From contig NZ_BQXC01000001.1 of assembly GCF_022836435.1 (NCBI RefSeq), positions 720,400 through 784,399 on the forward strand: DNA of 64,000 nucleotides. Reading direction: 5' to 3'. Positions within the stretch are counted from its first letter, which is position 1; each line of letters opens with the position of its first letter. The stretch is from Nitrosomonas sp. PY1 (lineage in GTDB: Bacteria; Pseudomonadota; Gammaproteobacteria; Burkholderiales; Nitrosomonadaceae). Under the pieces are notes generated by a model, which saw nothing but the letters and a program-made list of their open reading frames with translations, was not told the origin of the DNA and searched no databases. Below are positions 48,201 to 56,797 of the stretch, piece after piece. The position numbers were made by a program, and so were the translations under genes.

Positions 48201-48593
48201 GAAGATTTTTCTCGAAGTAAAAAATCTGTAGGTACTACAGGTCTTTCACATGTTCAAACGTTCAAGATTCCTCTTGAAATTGATTTCTTTCATCCCTCCG
48301 GCGTCTTATCTAGGCTTGCTTTTACTATTGTAGACCAGAACCTCAATCGAAGGTTAGCCTCTGGTTTCAATATGCCACCCATATTCAGGCAAAGTAATGA
48401 TACTTTCTTTTTACTGGACGCCAGTATCGGATATAGGCTTCATAATCGCCGTGGAATTATTAACCTAGAAGCCAGAAATCTACTCGATAGTAAATTTGAT
48501 TTTAGAAATATAAATTTTTTTCAATCAGAACCTACAAGCTCTCGGTTTATCCCGGATAGAACTTTTTTTTTAAGAGCCACGTTTAATTTTTAG
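45201..48593 (+). CDS. Large FecR-TPR-outer membrane beta-barrel fusion protein
   Basis: The 1130-residue product has a membrane/signal segment (about 33-52, ending KAHA), a FecR domain (about 60-215, with FDVTTPFVNASIHGTEFLVEA), about eight to nine TPR-like helical repeats (about 245-560, e.g. AYALLAIIAVTQNDKEAARDFANQAV, ALAWARLAELQMSSNKLDQAL), and a C-terminal barrel-like part (about 640-1130) ending LLDSKFDFRN...FFLRATFNF, like TonB-dependent receptors. No TonB plug is seen. It could sense or secrete a ligand, but I do not assign a function. Composition switches within the barrel: mostly AT-rich, with a GC-richer block at 47816-47985. ATG at 45201 lacks a good ribosome site; ATG 45222 or 45240 are possible. 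Confidence 0.85.
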   Translation: MLSDQTGMCVTSIMLIDGFLRFYGILRKLADIVLYISALIVCTVVFMGKAHASNVCKAEVARIVSIQGTIEVRRAQQRQQIWQKANLDTVVCMGDMIRSRTHSRATLHLANEGFLNLNQKSSMTFLPANEEKKSFLMQLFEGVIHIITRTPKPFDVTTPFVNASIHGTEFLVEATEESDRVVVYEGTVAVANDYGSVVLNDREAATASQYQAPQKIIHIHPTDAVQWALYYPALAAYWQREDADAPGTAALVQQASDALIVGQADEAKSIIAQVLRREPSNSDAYALLAIIAVTQNDKEAARDFANQAVTFNPHSAVAYIALSYAQQAHFEIEEALTSIRKSLEIDTRNALAWARLAELQMSSNKLDQALVSARQAIQLNPNLAKTQAVLGFAHLMQFDTQTAKHTFNQSIALDSADPMPRLGLGLALVREGELKAGRIQLEIAASLDPANSLIRSYLGKAYFEEKRYPLASTQFDLAKERDPKDPTPWLYDGIQKQTQNRPIEALHDIQKSIALNDNRAVYRSQLLLDRDEAARGSSLGRIFDTLGFERRSVMQTAKSLSIDPANYSAHRFLSDTYAHIPRHEIARVSELLQAQLLQPINVNPVQPHLAVADLNIITGTTPSAVGFNEFTPLMERNKLQVVASGIVGSNSTLGNEVVATMQRDRASVSLGQFHYETNGFRENNNQNHNIYNGFFQYALTPKLNVQTEVRRRETEHGDIVLDTIPFDKSYRRNLSEDMARVGLRYRLNSNQDFLLSSTYIDRSAKDLRNPAGTEYILANKSSGFVTEAQHLYRHELLNTVTGGGIYQFDSHNINSYLSPERQKEHRNADRYNLYSYSYVNYLRNVNLTLGLSYDVFTNVVGPDSKNTDKINPKFGLQWNITDNLRLRLAWFEANKTHLVAQQTLEPTQIAGFNQFFDDPNGTRTKRSGIGVDYHILENLYGGIEISQRKIGVPILGGKLDPITKENQEIEELQKQEENLYRAYLYWLPHDYWSVKSEFQFEDFSRSKKSVGTTGLSHVQTFKIPLEIDFFHPSGVLSRLAFTIVDQNLNRRLASGFNMPPIFRQSNDTFFLLDASIGYRLHNRRGIINLEARNLLDSKFDFRNINFFQSEPTSSRFIPDRTFFLRATFNF

Positions 48594-48692
48594 GAAGGGG
48601 GTGTAAAAATTATAATGATTAAAATTTATATTGTTTAATTTATTTAGTTTTGGTTTTTGATTTGTTTTTATGTATTAATTAGGGAGATAGCA

Positions 48693-48956
48693 ATGGCATA
48701 TTATACAAAAATCGATACATCGAAACCGGTGGGAAAGCGTTGTAGTGTTTGGGAGGATGTAAATATTCTTAGAATTGTTGTAGAAGGTTATTTTCCTTAT
48801 GGATCTGGTCATTATTTTATGGAATATAACCCGAATCACACCGATTATACTCGTCGAGCACTTGTTTATAATGCAGTCCAAAATGGTACCGTTGGACCAG
48901 ATGGAAGTGCCATATGGGTGAAAGTAGGCGATCCAATAGTTTTTTGTCGCCCTTAA
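48693..48956 (+). CDS. Small hypothetical protein
   Basis: Not recognised. From ATG 48693, after AGGGAG, the 87-residue product is soluble, rich in Tyr and beta-forming residues (ILRIVVEGYFPYGSGHYFME, GSAIWVKVGDPIVFCRP), with no signal or membrane segment and two cysteines. The gene is AT-rich and lies alone in an AT-rich interval between the barrel gene and the transporter, consistent with recent arrival. It could be a small partner of the upstream gene, but nothing in the sequence proves it. Confidence 0.65.
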   Translation: MAYYTKIDTSKPVGKRCSVWEDVNILRIVVEGYFPYGSGHYFMEYNPNHTDYTRRALVYNAVQNGTVGPDGSAIWVKVGDPIVFCRP

Positions 48957-49090
48957 TTAGATTTTGTTTCGAACTTGAATATCCTCGTGATAATGTTATG
49001 AAGATATCTTAATTTTTAAAGACCTATCATCTATAATTACGATAATGATGCTCCGCACATTCATTTATTGTAATTATTAACTAATCAACC

Positions 49091-50593
49091 ATGCCATTCG
49101 ACCCTGTGCTGCTCTGGACGGACGCGCTGATCTATCTGTTTGTTTTGATGATCTTGATCGGCATGGGTTATGTGCGTCGTCACCCGCATTTATTGGCTTC
49201 CTGGAAGCGTGTCGGGCATAGTGCGAGTGGCATGTCGTCACTCACGATCCTGTCGTTTTTCTTATTGATCGGTTTTCTCGACACGATTCATTTTCGTCCT
49301 GCCTTAGAGCCAGCCAATTCGCAACCTGGACCCATTTATAGCGCAGATGTATTGAGTGTGCTGGATGTTCTGGTGACGCCATTGCGCACGCAGGTGGAAA
49401 AAACCTATTCCGCTCCTTTGGCAACGCATCTGTATGCCAAAGAGACCCTTGAATTGCCAGATGGCCAGCAGATGCGTACTTTCGCGCGCTTGCAGTATGG
49501 AGGTGCGCACTTGCAGGACCCTGAAACCGAATATACTGCGGATGTTTGGGCACGTTCCCTACAGGGCACCGGTTATGGTTTTGCTGTATGGTGCTTGCTA
49601 TTGATTGCCTTAACTGCGGCATTATCCAAACAGCATGCATGCTCATTCAAACAAAGTTTTGGTTCGATCTGGCAGTACACGTCCGAAATTCCGTGGTATG
49701 CGATACTCATCACGCTGCTCGTTTTGTTGTTGCTGGTCGGCTGCGTTTCGGCCTTGATCGGCTACTATCACGTATTGGGAACCGATAAAGTCGGTCAGGA
49801 TGTCTTGTATCAATCGCTGAAAAGCATCCGTGTCGCCTTGGTCATTGGTACGCTGACGACGCTCATCATGTTGCCGTTTGCTTTATTGCTAGGGATTATG
49901 GCGGGATACTTTCGCGGTTGGATCGATGATGTCATTCAATATATTTATACTACGTTGAATTCGATTCCCGGTGTGCTGTTGATTGCGGCTGCGGTGCTGA
50001 TGATGCAAGTATATATCGAAACGCATCCGGATATTTTTGATACCACGGCGGCACGTGCAGATTTGCGTTTGCTTTTTCTGTGTATCATTTTGGGAATTAC
50101 CAGTTGGACCGGGTTATGCCGCTTGTTGCGCGGTGAAGCGATGAAATTGCGGGAACTGGAATATATTCAAGCGGCACATGCATTTGGTATTTCACATTGG
50201 CGTATTATCACTCGCCATATCTTGCCAAACGTGATGCATCTGGTATTGATTGCAATTGTTATGGATTTCAGCAGCCTGGTTCTGGCGGAGGCTGTATTAT
50301 CGTATGTCGGTGTGGGCGTTGATCCTTCGATGATCAGTTTCGGTACGATGATCAATGCCGCGCGGCTGGAAATGGCGCGTGAACCGATGGTTTGGTGGGC
50401 ATTATTGGCAGCATTCATTTTTATGCTGGCGTTAGTGTTAAGTGCCAATTTATTCGCCGACGCGGTGCAGCATGCGCTTGATCCGCGAGCTCGTACGCTG
50501 CGGCATGGCGGCAGTTCAAAGTATCGCTTACATCAAGCCGGGAAGAATGTCGTGCCGGTAATCACAGAAACCAAATCAAGCCATCGCACATGA
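49091..50593 (+). CDS. ABC transporter permease, DppC/OppC-like, with long N-terminal part
   Basis: This inner-membrane protein belongs to peptide/nickel-type ABC importers. The 500-residue product has an unusual N-terminal half with several membrane helices and a periplasmic loop (about 70-150), followed by a typical permease domain: GTDKVGQDVLYQSLKSIRVALVIG, the EAA-loop AAHAFGISHWRIITRHILPNVM and the end NLFADAVQHALDPR. Ordinary DppC is about 300 residues. Its stop overlaps the ATPase gene by four bases. No solute-binding protein or second permease is next to it. Confidence 0.88.
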   Translation: MPFDPVLLWTDALIYLFVLMILIGMGYVRRHPHLLASWKRVGHSASGMSSLTILSFFLLIGFLDTIHFRPALEPANSQPGPIYSADVLSVLDVLVTPLRTQVEKTYSAPLATHLYAKETLELPDGQQMRTFARLQYGGAHLQDPETEYTADVWARSLQGTGYGFAVWCLLLIALTAALSKQHACSFKQSFGSIWQYTSEIPWYAILITLLVLLLLVGCVSALIGYYHVLGTDKVGQDVLYQSLKSIRVALVIGTLTTLIMLPFALLLGIMAGYFRGWIDDVIQYIYTTLNSIPGVLLIAAAVLMMQVYIETHPDIFDTTAARADLRLLFLCIILGITSWTGLCRLLRGEAMKLRELEYIQAAHAFGISHWRIITRHILPNVMHLVLIAIVMDFSSLVLAEAVLSYVGVGVDPSMISFGTMINAARLEMAREPMVWWALLAAFIFMLALVLSANLFADAVQHALDPRARTLRHGGSSKYRLHQAGKNVVPVITETKSSHRT

Positions 50594-52626
50594 ATACGTT
50601 GGTCGAGATTAATCAGTTAAAAACCGTATTGCATGCGAGCGATGAGCCGATTCGGGCTGTCGATGGATTATCTTTAAAAATTGCATCCGGTGAAACTTTT
50701 GCTTTACTGGGGGAGTCCGGTTGCGGTAAATCAATGACTGCGCTTTCTATCATGCGCTTGCTACCCGATGTTGGTGAAATTATATCCGGGCAGATTCGTA
50801 TCAAGGACATTGATTTATTACAATTGCCCGAGTTTGCTATGCGTAATATCCGTGGTAAGCGCATCAGTATGATTTTTCAGGAACCGATGCTGAGTTTAAA
50901 TCCAGTCATGACGATTGCTGAGCAAATTCATGAAGTACTAATGCAACACAACCAGCTCTCGCATTCAGAGGCACAACAACGGATTGTCGAATTACTCGAG
51001 CAAGTCGGCATTCCAGATGCAAAGCATCGTATGCACGAGTATCCATTTCAATTTTCTGGTGGCATGAAGCAGCGTGCAATGATTGCCATTGCGTTAGCAG
51101 GCGAGCCAGAATTGTTAATCGCGGATGAACCCACCACTGCTTTGGATGTAACAATTCAGGCGCAAGTATTGGATTTATTGCGTCGAATACAGCAACGTAA
51201 TCATATGGCTATTTTATTGATTACGCATGATCTGGGTGTGGTGGCTGAAATGGCTCAGCAAGTAGGCGTTATGTATGCAGGTGAAATCGTTGAAATGGCT
51301 AGTCGCGAAGATTTTTTTAATCACCCTGCGCATCCTTATACCCAGCAATTATTTGCATCCTTACCGGAAAAGCACAAACGTAACCACGCGCTAGCGGTTA
51401 TTCGAGGCACTGTTCCGTCCTTGGCGCAGGTTTTTGTGGGATGTCGTTTTGCTGATCGTTGCCAGCAGGCGATGGCGATTTGCCATAAAGACATTCCGCA
51501 ATGGCATTCAATTACAGACGGTCATCTGGTGCGCTGTCATTTATACGACAGCAAGAATCAGCACACTGAGCGTGGCGCCGCTATCAACGATTCCAGTGTT
51601 TTGAATATGCCGGATAACAATACCGGTATCGATCTTATTACACCTGTTCCCCCATTGCTTCGGGTGGCGGATCTCAAAGTGTATTTCCCAATTCGAAAGG
51701 GCTTGTTTAAACGTATTGTTGGTTACGTGCGCGCGGTCGATGGAGTATCGCTACAAATTTCTGCCGGTAAGACTTTGGCATTGGTTGGGGAGTCTGGCTG
51801 CGGTAAAACGACCATTGGTAAAAGCATTTTGCAGTTGATTCAACCTACTGCCGGAAGTATTCAGTTTAAAAATCAGGAATTGATATCGTTGAATCGCAGT
51901 CAGTTGCAAAAAATCCGCTCACAATTCCAAATCATTTTTCAAGATCCTTTTTCTTCTCTGAATCCACGTATGCGCATCCGTGAAATCCTTTTGGAAGGTA
52001 TGGATGCGTTGTGTGTTACGCCGCTATCCGACGGACACAATGAACAGAAAATCGATATGTTATTGCAGCGCGTTGGTTTGTCAATTGAGGTAAAATGGCG
52101 ATTTCCACACGAATTTTCCGGTGGTCAGCGGCAACGCATTGCGATTGCTCGCGCTTTGGCTGTTAATCCCGAATTGCTCATCTGCGATGAACCAACCAGT
52201 GCGTTGGATGTGTCGGTTCAAGCGCAAATACTGAATTTATTGAAATCGTTACAAGATAACTTAGGAATTGCATTTTTGTTTATTACGCATAATATTGCCG
52301 TGGTTGAATATTTAGCCGATGAAGTGGCGGTAATGTATCTCGGGCGCGTGGTTGAGCGGGGTCAGGTCGATGAAATCATGGATACACCGAAACACCCCTA
52401 TACACAGGCTTTATTGTCGTCTGTACCCAAAATCAAACAAGATCGTGTAAGCCCGTTGATTCGTTTGAAAGGTGATTTGCCTTCGCCATCCGCGCCGCCA
52501 TCCGGCTGTCATTTTCATCCGCGCTGTCCTAAAGTTATGCCAATTTGTCGCGAGACATATCCTGCTACCAGTACCTTTAGTGCTACCCATACTACCCATT
52601 GTTTTCTCTATCCACAGGAATCGTAG
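50590..52626 (+). CDS. ABC transporter ATPase with two nucleotide-binding domains (DppDF/YejF type)
   Basis: The 678-residue protein carries two complete ABC cassettes. First: Walker A GESGCGKSMTAL, signature FSGGMKQRAMIAIAL, Walker B LLIADEPTTALDV. Second (from about residue 355): GESGCGKTTIGKS, FSGGQRQRIAIARAL, LLICDEPTSALDV. Each is followed by the oligopeptide-transporter C-terminal cysteine segment (VGCRFADRCQQAMAIC and SGCHFHPRCPKVMPIC), where a cluster may bind. It energises the permease just upstream. The substrate is unknown, probably peptide. Confidence 0.95.
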   Translation: MNTLVEINQLKTVLHASDEPIRAVDGLSLKIASGETFALLGESGCGKSMTALSIMRLLPDVGEIISGQIRIKDIDLLQLPEFAMRNIRGKRISMIFQEPMLSLNPVMTIAEQIHEVLMQHNQLSHSEAQQRIVELLEQVGIPDAKHRMHEYPFQFSGGMKQRAMIAIALAGEPELLIADEPTTALDVTIQAQVLDLLRRIQQRNHMAILLITHDLGVVAEMAQQVGVMYAGEIVEMASREDFFNHPAHPYTQQLFASLPEKHKRNHALAVIRGTVPSLAQVFVGCRFADRCQQAMAICHKDIPQWHSITDGHLVRCHLYDSKNQHTERGAAINDSSVLNMPDNNTGIDLITPVPPLLRVADLKVYFPIRKGLFKRIVGYVRAVDGVSLQISAGKTLALVGESGCGKTTIGKSILQLIQPTAGSIQFKNQELISLNRSQLQKIRSQFQIIFQDPFSSLNPRMRIREILLEGMDALCVTPLSDGHNEQKIDMLLQRVGLSIEVKWRFPHEFSGGQRQRIAIARALAVNPELLICDEPTSALDVSVQAQILNLLKSLQDNLGIAFLFITHNIAVVEYLADEVAVMYLGRVVERGQVDEIMDTPKHPYTQALLSSVPKIKQDRVSPLIRLKGDLPSPSAPPSGCHFHPRCPKVMPICRETYPATSTFSATHTTHCFLYPQES

Positions 52627-52635
52627 TCTTAATCC

Positions 52636-54246
52636 ATGAGTATCCACCAGGAAGTTGCGAGACGTCGCACGTTTGCTATTATTTCACATCCAGATGCGGG
52701 TAAAACGACACTGACGGAAAAATTACTGATGTACGCAGGCGCGATACATATTGCTGGTAGTGTTAAAGCACGAAAGGCCAGTCGTCACGCCACTTCTGAC
52801 TGGATGGAGATTGAAAAACAACGGGGTATCTCAGTTGCCAGTTCGGTGATGCAAATGGAGTATCGCGACTGCGTCATTAATTTGCTTGATACACCAGGAC
52901 ATCAGGATTTTTCTGAAGATACTTATCGCGTTCTTACTGCTGTCGATGCTGCTTTAATGGTTATTGATGCTGCCAATGGCGTAGAGGCTCAAACGTTGCG
53001 CTTGCTGGAGGTTTGCCGTGCACGTAATACGCCTATTGTAACATTCGTCAATAAAATGGATCGCGAGGTGCGGCAACCGCTAGATTTACTTGATGAAATC
53101 GAGCGCACGCTCGGCATGTCAACCATTCCTTTTACATGGCCGGTCGGTATGGGTAAAAGCTTCCGGGGAGTATGCGATCTGAGGAATGACGGTATGCGGG
53201 TATTTCAGGCAGGGGCTGACCGTGTTACTAAAGACGAGGAGACCATTGCGCATTTCGATGATCCCAATTTACAGCGGCGTTTTGGCGCAGAACTGCCAAT
53301 TGCGCTGCAAGAAATTGATTTAATCAAGGGTGCCTCACCAGCTTTCGATCATGGAGATTTTTTGGCTGGTGAGCAAACGCCGGTATTCTTCGGTTCTGCC
53401 ATCAACAATTTTGGTGTGCGTGAAATTCTCGATGCGTTGGTTGAGCTTGCGCCGCCACCTGAGTCGCGTCGTGCAATTCAACGCGAAGTATTACCGGATG
53501 AAAAGAAATTTTCCGGAATGGTATTTAAAATTCAAGCCAATATGAATTTGGCGCATCGTGATCGCATTGCATTTGTGCGCGTATGTTCCGGGCATTTTAA
53601 ACGTGGTATGAATCTCAGGATAGCACGAAGCGGTAAAGACATCCGTACTAGCACCGTGGTATCTTTTTTGTCGCAACGGCGCGATATTCTCGAAGAAGCG
53701 TATCCAGGCGATATTATTGGCATCCCTAATCACGGTACGTTGCAGCTCGGTGATACTTTAACTGAGGGTGAAGTATTGCAATTTACTGGTTTACCATTCT
53801 TTGCACCGGAAATCTTTCGGACAGTGGAAATTGCCGATCCACTCCGAAGTAAACAGTTGAAGCTCGGCCTGGCTCAGCTCGGCGAAGAAGGTGCCATACA
53901 AGTTTTCCGACCGCATTTGGGTAATATGTTGCTATTAGGAGCGGTTGGGGTATTGCAATTTGAGGTGGTCGCACACCGCTTGCAGCATGAATATCAAGTA
54001 GCAGCCCGTATTGCTCCAGCGAAATATCAATTGGCGCGTTGGATCACTGCGGATGATCCCAAAGAATTGCAACGGTTTATCGATGCCAACTCACATCGGA
54101 TCGCCTATGACGCGGTGGATGCACCGACATTTCTCGCGTCTTTTGGTGCGGAATTAAGCGTTGCACAAGATAATTGGCCTGCGATCCATTTTCACAAACT
54201 ACGCGAACATGCGGGCTTAATTTTTCAAAACCATACGAATGCATGA
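52636..54246 (+). CDS. prfC: Peptide chain release factor 3
   Basis: RF3 is a GTPase that recycles RF1/RF2. The 536-residue product has G1 ISHPDAGKTTLTEKLL, the switch I area with QRGISVASSVMQMEY, G3 DTPGHQDFSEDTYR and G4 VNKMDREVRQPLDLLDEIE; domains II and III follow with normal length. It lies 9 bases after the ABC ATPase stop and so may share its transcript. Confidence 0.97.
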   Translation: MSIHQEVARRRTFAIISHPDAGKTTLTEKLLMYAGAIHIAGSVKARKASRHATSDWMEIEKQRGISVASSVMQMEYRDCVINLLDTPGHQDFSEDTYRVLTAVDAALMVIDAANGVEAQTLRLLEVCRARNTPIVTFVNKMDREVRQPLDLLDEIERTLGMSTIPFTWPVGMGKSFRGVCDLRNDGMRVFQAGADRVTKDEETIAHFDDPNLQRRFGAELPIALQEIDLIKGASPAFDHGDFLAGEQTPVFFGSAINNFGVREILDALVELAPPPESRRAIQREVLPDEKKFSGMVFKIQANMNLAHRDRIAFVRVCSGHFKRGMNLRIARSGKDIRTSTVVSFLSQRRDILEEAYPGDIIGIPNHGTLQLGDTLTEGEVLQFTGLPFFAPEIFRTVEIADPLRSKQLKLGLAQLGEEGAIQVFRPHLGNMLLLGAVGVLQFEVVAHRLQHEYQVAARIAPAKYQLARWITADDPKELQRFIDANSHRIAYDAVDAPTFLASFGAELSVAQDNWPAIHFHKLREHAGLIFQNHTNA

Positions 54247-54255
54247 GCCGGAACT

Positions 54256-55356
54256 ATGCCTAACAGATCGGTTAAACGAATTGGCTTCTTAGTTTCGCTG
54301 GTTTTAAGTTCCTCACTGATATTGGCGGATGATAGTAGTTCTATTTCTTCTGCGGTTACTAAAACTCCTATACATTTTGCGGTGATTAGCGATATTCCTT
54401 ATAGTGACGCTGAATACGCCGCTTTGGAGCATCCAGACGGGGTTATTGCAAAAGCCATCAAATCGCTCGATCCTCCATTGCTCATACACTTAGGCGATTT
54501 TAAATCGGCTAGGGAAGGTTGCACCGACGAACTACTTAAAGACCGCTACCGGCAAATTGCACAGTTGCATCCACACAGAACCGTTTACACGCCAGGGGAC
54601 AATGACTGGACCGATTGTGATCGGTTGACATTGAATTTTTCAACGCGCTTTGATGAGCTTGAGCGACTTGAGTTTTTGCGTCAAACTTTCTTTAATCAAG
54701 ACGAATTGCAATTGAGTAAGGATATTGCCGGACTTATCCGACAGCCGAATTTTGTTGAAAATGCGAGATGGAAACTCGGCGATATTTTATTTGCGACATT
54801 GCACTTGCCAGGTACGAATAATGGGCGCAATCAAATTGAACGTAGCGATAAAGAAGATGCGTTTCATGCCGCCGATCTTCGCGATCAATATAATGAAGCG
54901 TGGCTCGATCAATTGTTTCAAGCAGCACAATCGAATGCATCGATCGAAGCTGTCGTGATAGCATTCCACGCTGACATTTATGAATATGAAAATGACGATA
55001 AACCTGCGTGCTCTAAAGCGATACGCACAAGTTGCAATGGCTATCAGAAAATTCGCGAACACATCAAAAACTTAGCAGTGCATTTTAAAAAACCCGTTTT
55101 GACGATGCATGGCGATAGCTTGCCATATTGCTTTAATCAACCCTATGAAGATATTCCTAATTTGTGGCGGTTAAATGCAGCGGGAGATAGAGTGTATATG
55201 GAGGTCAGTCACGTTGTATTCGATTCTGCCGATAAGGAAAACCCATTCACCGTATCGGGTATACTGGATCGGAAACCGGCGCCTTCGTCATGTGGTTTGG
55301 GTTTTTTGCTGCAAGATTTATTTTCTTTGTCTTCTTCAAATCCTGAAAAACCATGA
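54256..55356 (+). CDS. Secreted calcineurin-like phosphoesterase
   Basis: The 366-residue product has a signal peptide (about 8-25, ending ILA) and metallophosphoesterase motifs: FAVISDIPYSDAEY (motif I with Asp), LLIHLGDFK (motif II), TPGDNDWTDCDR in the place of the usual GNH[D/E], IAFHADIYEY and VLTMHGDS (metal-binding histidines). GDND in place of GNHD is a known variant in this secreted branch. The substrate is unknown. It follows prfC by 9 bases and overlaps yicC by four bases. The C-terminal 30 residues are Ser- and Pro-rich. Confidence 0.85.
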   Translation: MPNRSVKRIGFLVSLVLSSSLILADDSSSISSAVTKTPIHFAVISDIPYSDAEYAALEHPDGVIAKAIKSLDPPLLIHLGDFKSAREGCTDELLKDRYRQIAQLHPHRTVYTPGDNDWTDCDRLTLNFSTRFDELERLEFLRQTFFNQDELQLSKDIAGLIRQPNFVENARWKLGDILFATLHLPGTNNGRNQIERSDKEDAFHAADLRDQYNEAWLDQLFQAAQSNASIEAVVIAFHADIYEYENDDKPACSKAIRTSCNGYQKIREHIKNLAVHFKKPVLTMHGDSLPYCFNQPYEDIPNLWRLNAAGDRVYMEVSHVVFDSADKENPFTVSGILDRKPAPSSCGLGFLLQDLFSLSSSNPEKP

Positions 55357-56225
55357 AACCAATTCTTAGTATGACAGGTTATGCCGCGGCTTCTAGAGAC
55401 ACATTCCACGGTTCCCTCAACATAGAAATACGATCGGTTAATAATCGTTTTCTCGATGTGCAATTTCGTTTACCAGATGATTTGCGTAAACAGGAGTCGG
55501 CTATGCGGGAGATGGTTACCACACAATTGCGACGGGGTAAGGTTGAATGTCGTGTGAATTTTTTACCTTTAGTTGAAGCGGAACATCAACATCAACTGAA
55601 TGTACAGAGTCTGCAAAACCTACTGCAACTTAATCAGTTGGTGCTGGAGTTATATCCAACGGCTCAATCTCTATCTGTGGCAGAAATACTCAAATGGCCC
55701 GGAATTCTGAGAAATAACGATGTATCTATAGATGATTTGAATCACCTCAGCGTGGAGTTAATGCAAGTTGCCTTGGAAGATCTAAAAATCGCCAGAACGC
55801 GCGAAGGTGAGAAGCTTAAAGCAATGTTGCTAGAACGCGTTCAGCAAATTCGTCAACATCTGATTACTGTGCAACCTCGTATTCCGGCATTAATTGCAAA
55901 TTTCGAAGAAAAGCTACGCACTCGCTTAAAAGAAGCTATTGAAAACCTTGAAGATGAGCGCATTCGCCAGGAAATTGCTGTGTTTGCCGGGAAAATCGAT
56001 ATTGATGAAGAATTATCGCGCTTACAGGCGCATTTGGATGAGGTTGAACATATTTTGGAGCAAGGCGGTTCTGTTGGAAAGCGCTTGGATTTTATGATGC
56101 AGGAACTGAATCGTGAGGCTAATACGTTGGGTGCTAAATCGATTGATTTAGAGGTTTCCAAGATTGCAATGGAGTTCAAAGTCATTATCGAACAAATGCG
56201 AGAACAGGTGCAAAATATTGAATAG
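55353..56225 (+). CDS. yicC: YicC-family endoribonuclease
   Basis: YicC proteins are reported to be endoribonucleases that cut certain small RNAs in E. coli. The 290-residue product starts SMTGYAAASRDTFHGSLNIEIRSVNNRFLDVQFRLPD, the family signature, and ends with the highly conserved QELNREANTLGAKSIDLEVSKIAMEFKVIIEQMREQVQNIE. The middle helical part is normal. It overlaps the phosphoesterase gene by ATGA. In many bacteria yicC is beside gmk or rph; here those are absent. Confidence 0.95.
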   Translation: MKPILSMTGYAAASRDTFHGSLNIEIRSVNNRFLDVQFRLPDDLRKQESAMREMVTTQLRRGKVECRVNFLPLVEAEHQHQLNVQSLQNLLQLNQLVLELYPTAQSLSVAEILKWPGILRNNDVSIDDLNHLSVELMQVALEDLKIARTREGEKLKAMLLERVQQIRQHLITVQPRIPALIANFEEKLRTRLKEAIENLEDERIRQEIAVFAGKIDIDEELSRLQAHLDEVEHILEQGGSVGKRLDFMMQELNREANTLGAKSIDLEVSKIAMEFKVIIEQMREQVQNIE

Positions 56226-56239
56226 CATTTCTGATTAGA

Positions 56240-56524
56240 TCAGGCCCAATCAACTTTGATCGCTGTCACCAACCTTGAGCTCCACACCTGGTCAGGCCAT
56301 GCGCAACGCCGTGAATACGGAGCGTCCGACCATTGGGGCGAGTGAAAAAACATACTCATCGACGGAAGTGTAGCACCGCTCAGAGATTCTCTGGAGAGCC
56401 TGTAAATAGAGCCTTTTCCGGTCGGATCGGTAACGCTGCCTTCGAACCGGTCGCCATCAAGATTGAAATCAATGTTGGTTGTAAACTTTGGGAATCCCCA
56501 TAGCTCGACGCTAGCAGCGGTCGT
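56240..56524 (-). pseudogene. Possible coding remnant
   Basis: On the minus strand a frame of about 94 codons without an early start codon reads ...NIDFNLDGDRFEGSVTDPTG and onward to a TGA at 56240-56242. The composition is more GC-rich than its surroundings and the peptide looks protein-like (DGDRFEG, TDPTGKGSIYRL). It may be the end of a decayed gene. A second, shorter frame (56380-56577) overlaps it and looks less convincing. I do not recognise the family. Confidence 0.3.
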
Positions 56525-56614
56525 TTAATCTGTTTAAGTATAGGAGCACCGCAGAAAAAGCAATGCAAGCTTTCCAAGTTGCCATGTTATAGGCTTGTTA
56601 TAACCATAGTTAGC

Positions 56615-56642
56615 TTGAGTAAGTATCCGAAAATGCTATAAT
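56615..56642 (+). promoter_or_regulatory. Sigma70 promoter of rpsB-tsf
   Basis: TTGAGT (56615-56620) and a perfect TATAAT (56637-56642) are 16 bases apart. Transcription would start near 56650, leaving a leader of roughly 160 bases before rpsB. Confidence 0.7.
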
Positions 56643-56744
56643 CCGAGAATGATTTGATTTCTGATTGATTAACACGATAGTGTAGTGGTGTTGTTTCTTC
56701 AATATCGAGAACATCGGGAAGTTGAATTAAATACACACACTCAT

Positions 56745-56797
56745 TTGCTGATATTTTAGCAATGCTGGATATGCAATGAGTGGAGGCTCAATCCACT
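56745..56797 (+). promoter_or_regulatory. rpsB leader hairpins
   Basis: Two small stems precede the rpsB start: TTGCT/AGCAA (56745-56762) and AGTGGA/TCCACT (56779-56797), the second ending directly before the ribosome site AGGAG. S2 represses its own mRNA in E. coli through the leader; a similar control here is inferred from position only. Confidence 0.35.

Noticed and set aside
56380-56577. Minus-strand open frame of 65 codons before rpsB
   Set aside because: No ribosome site and no recognisable product; an overlapping frame looks more protein-like, and neither is convincing as a working gene.
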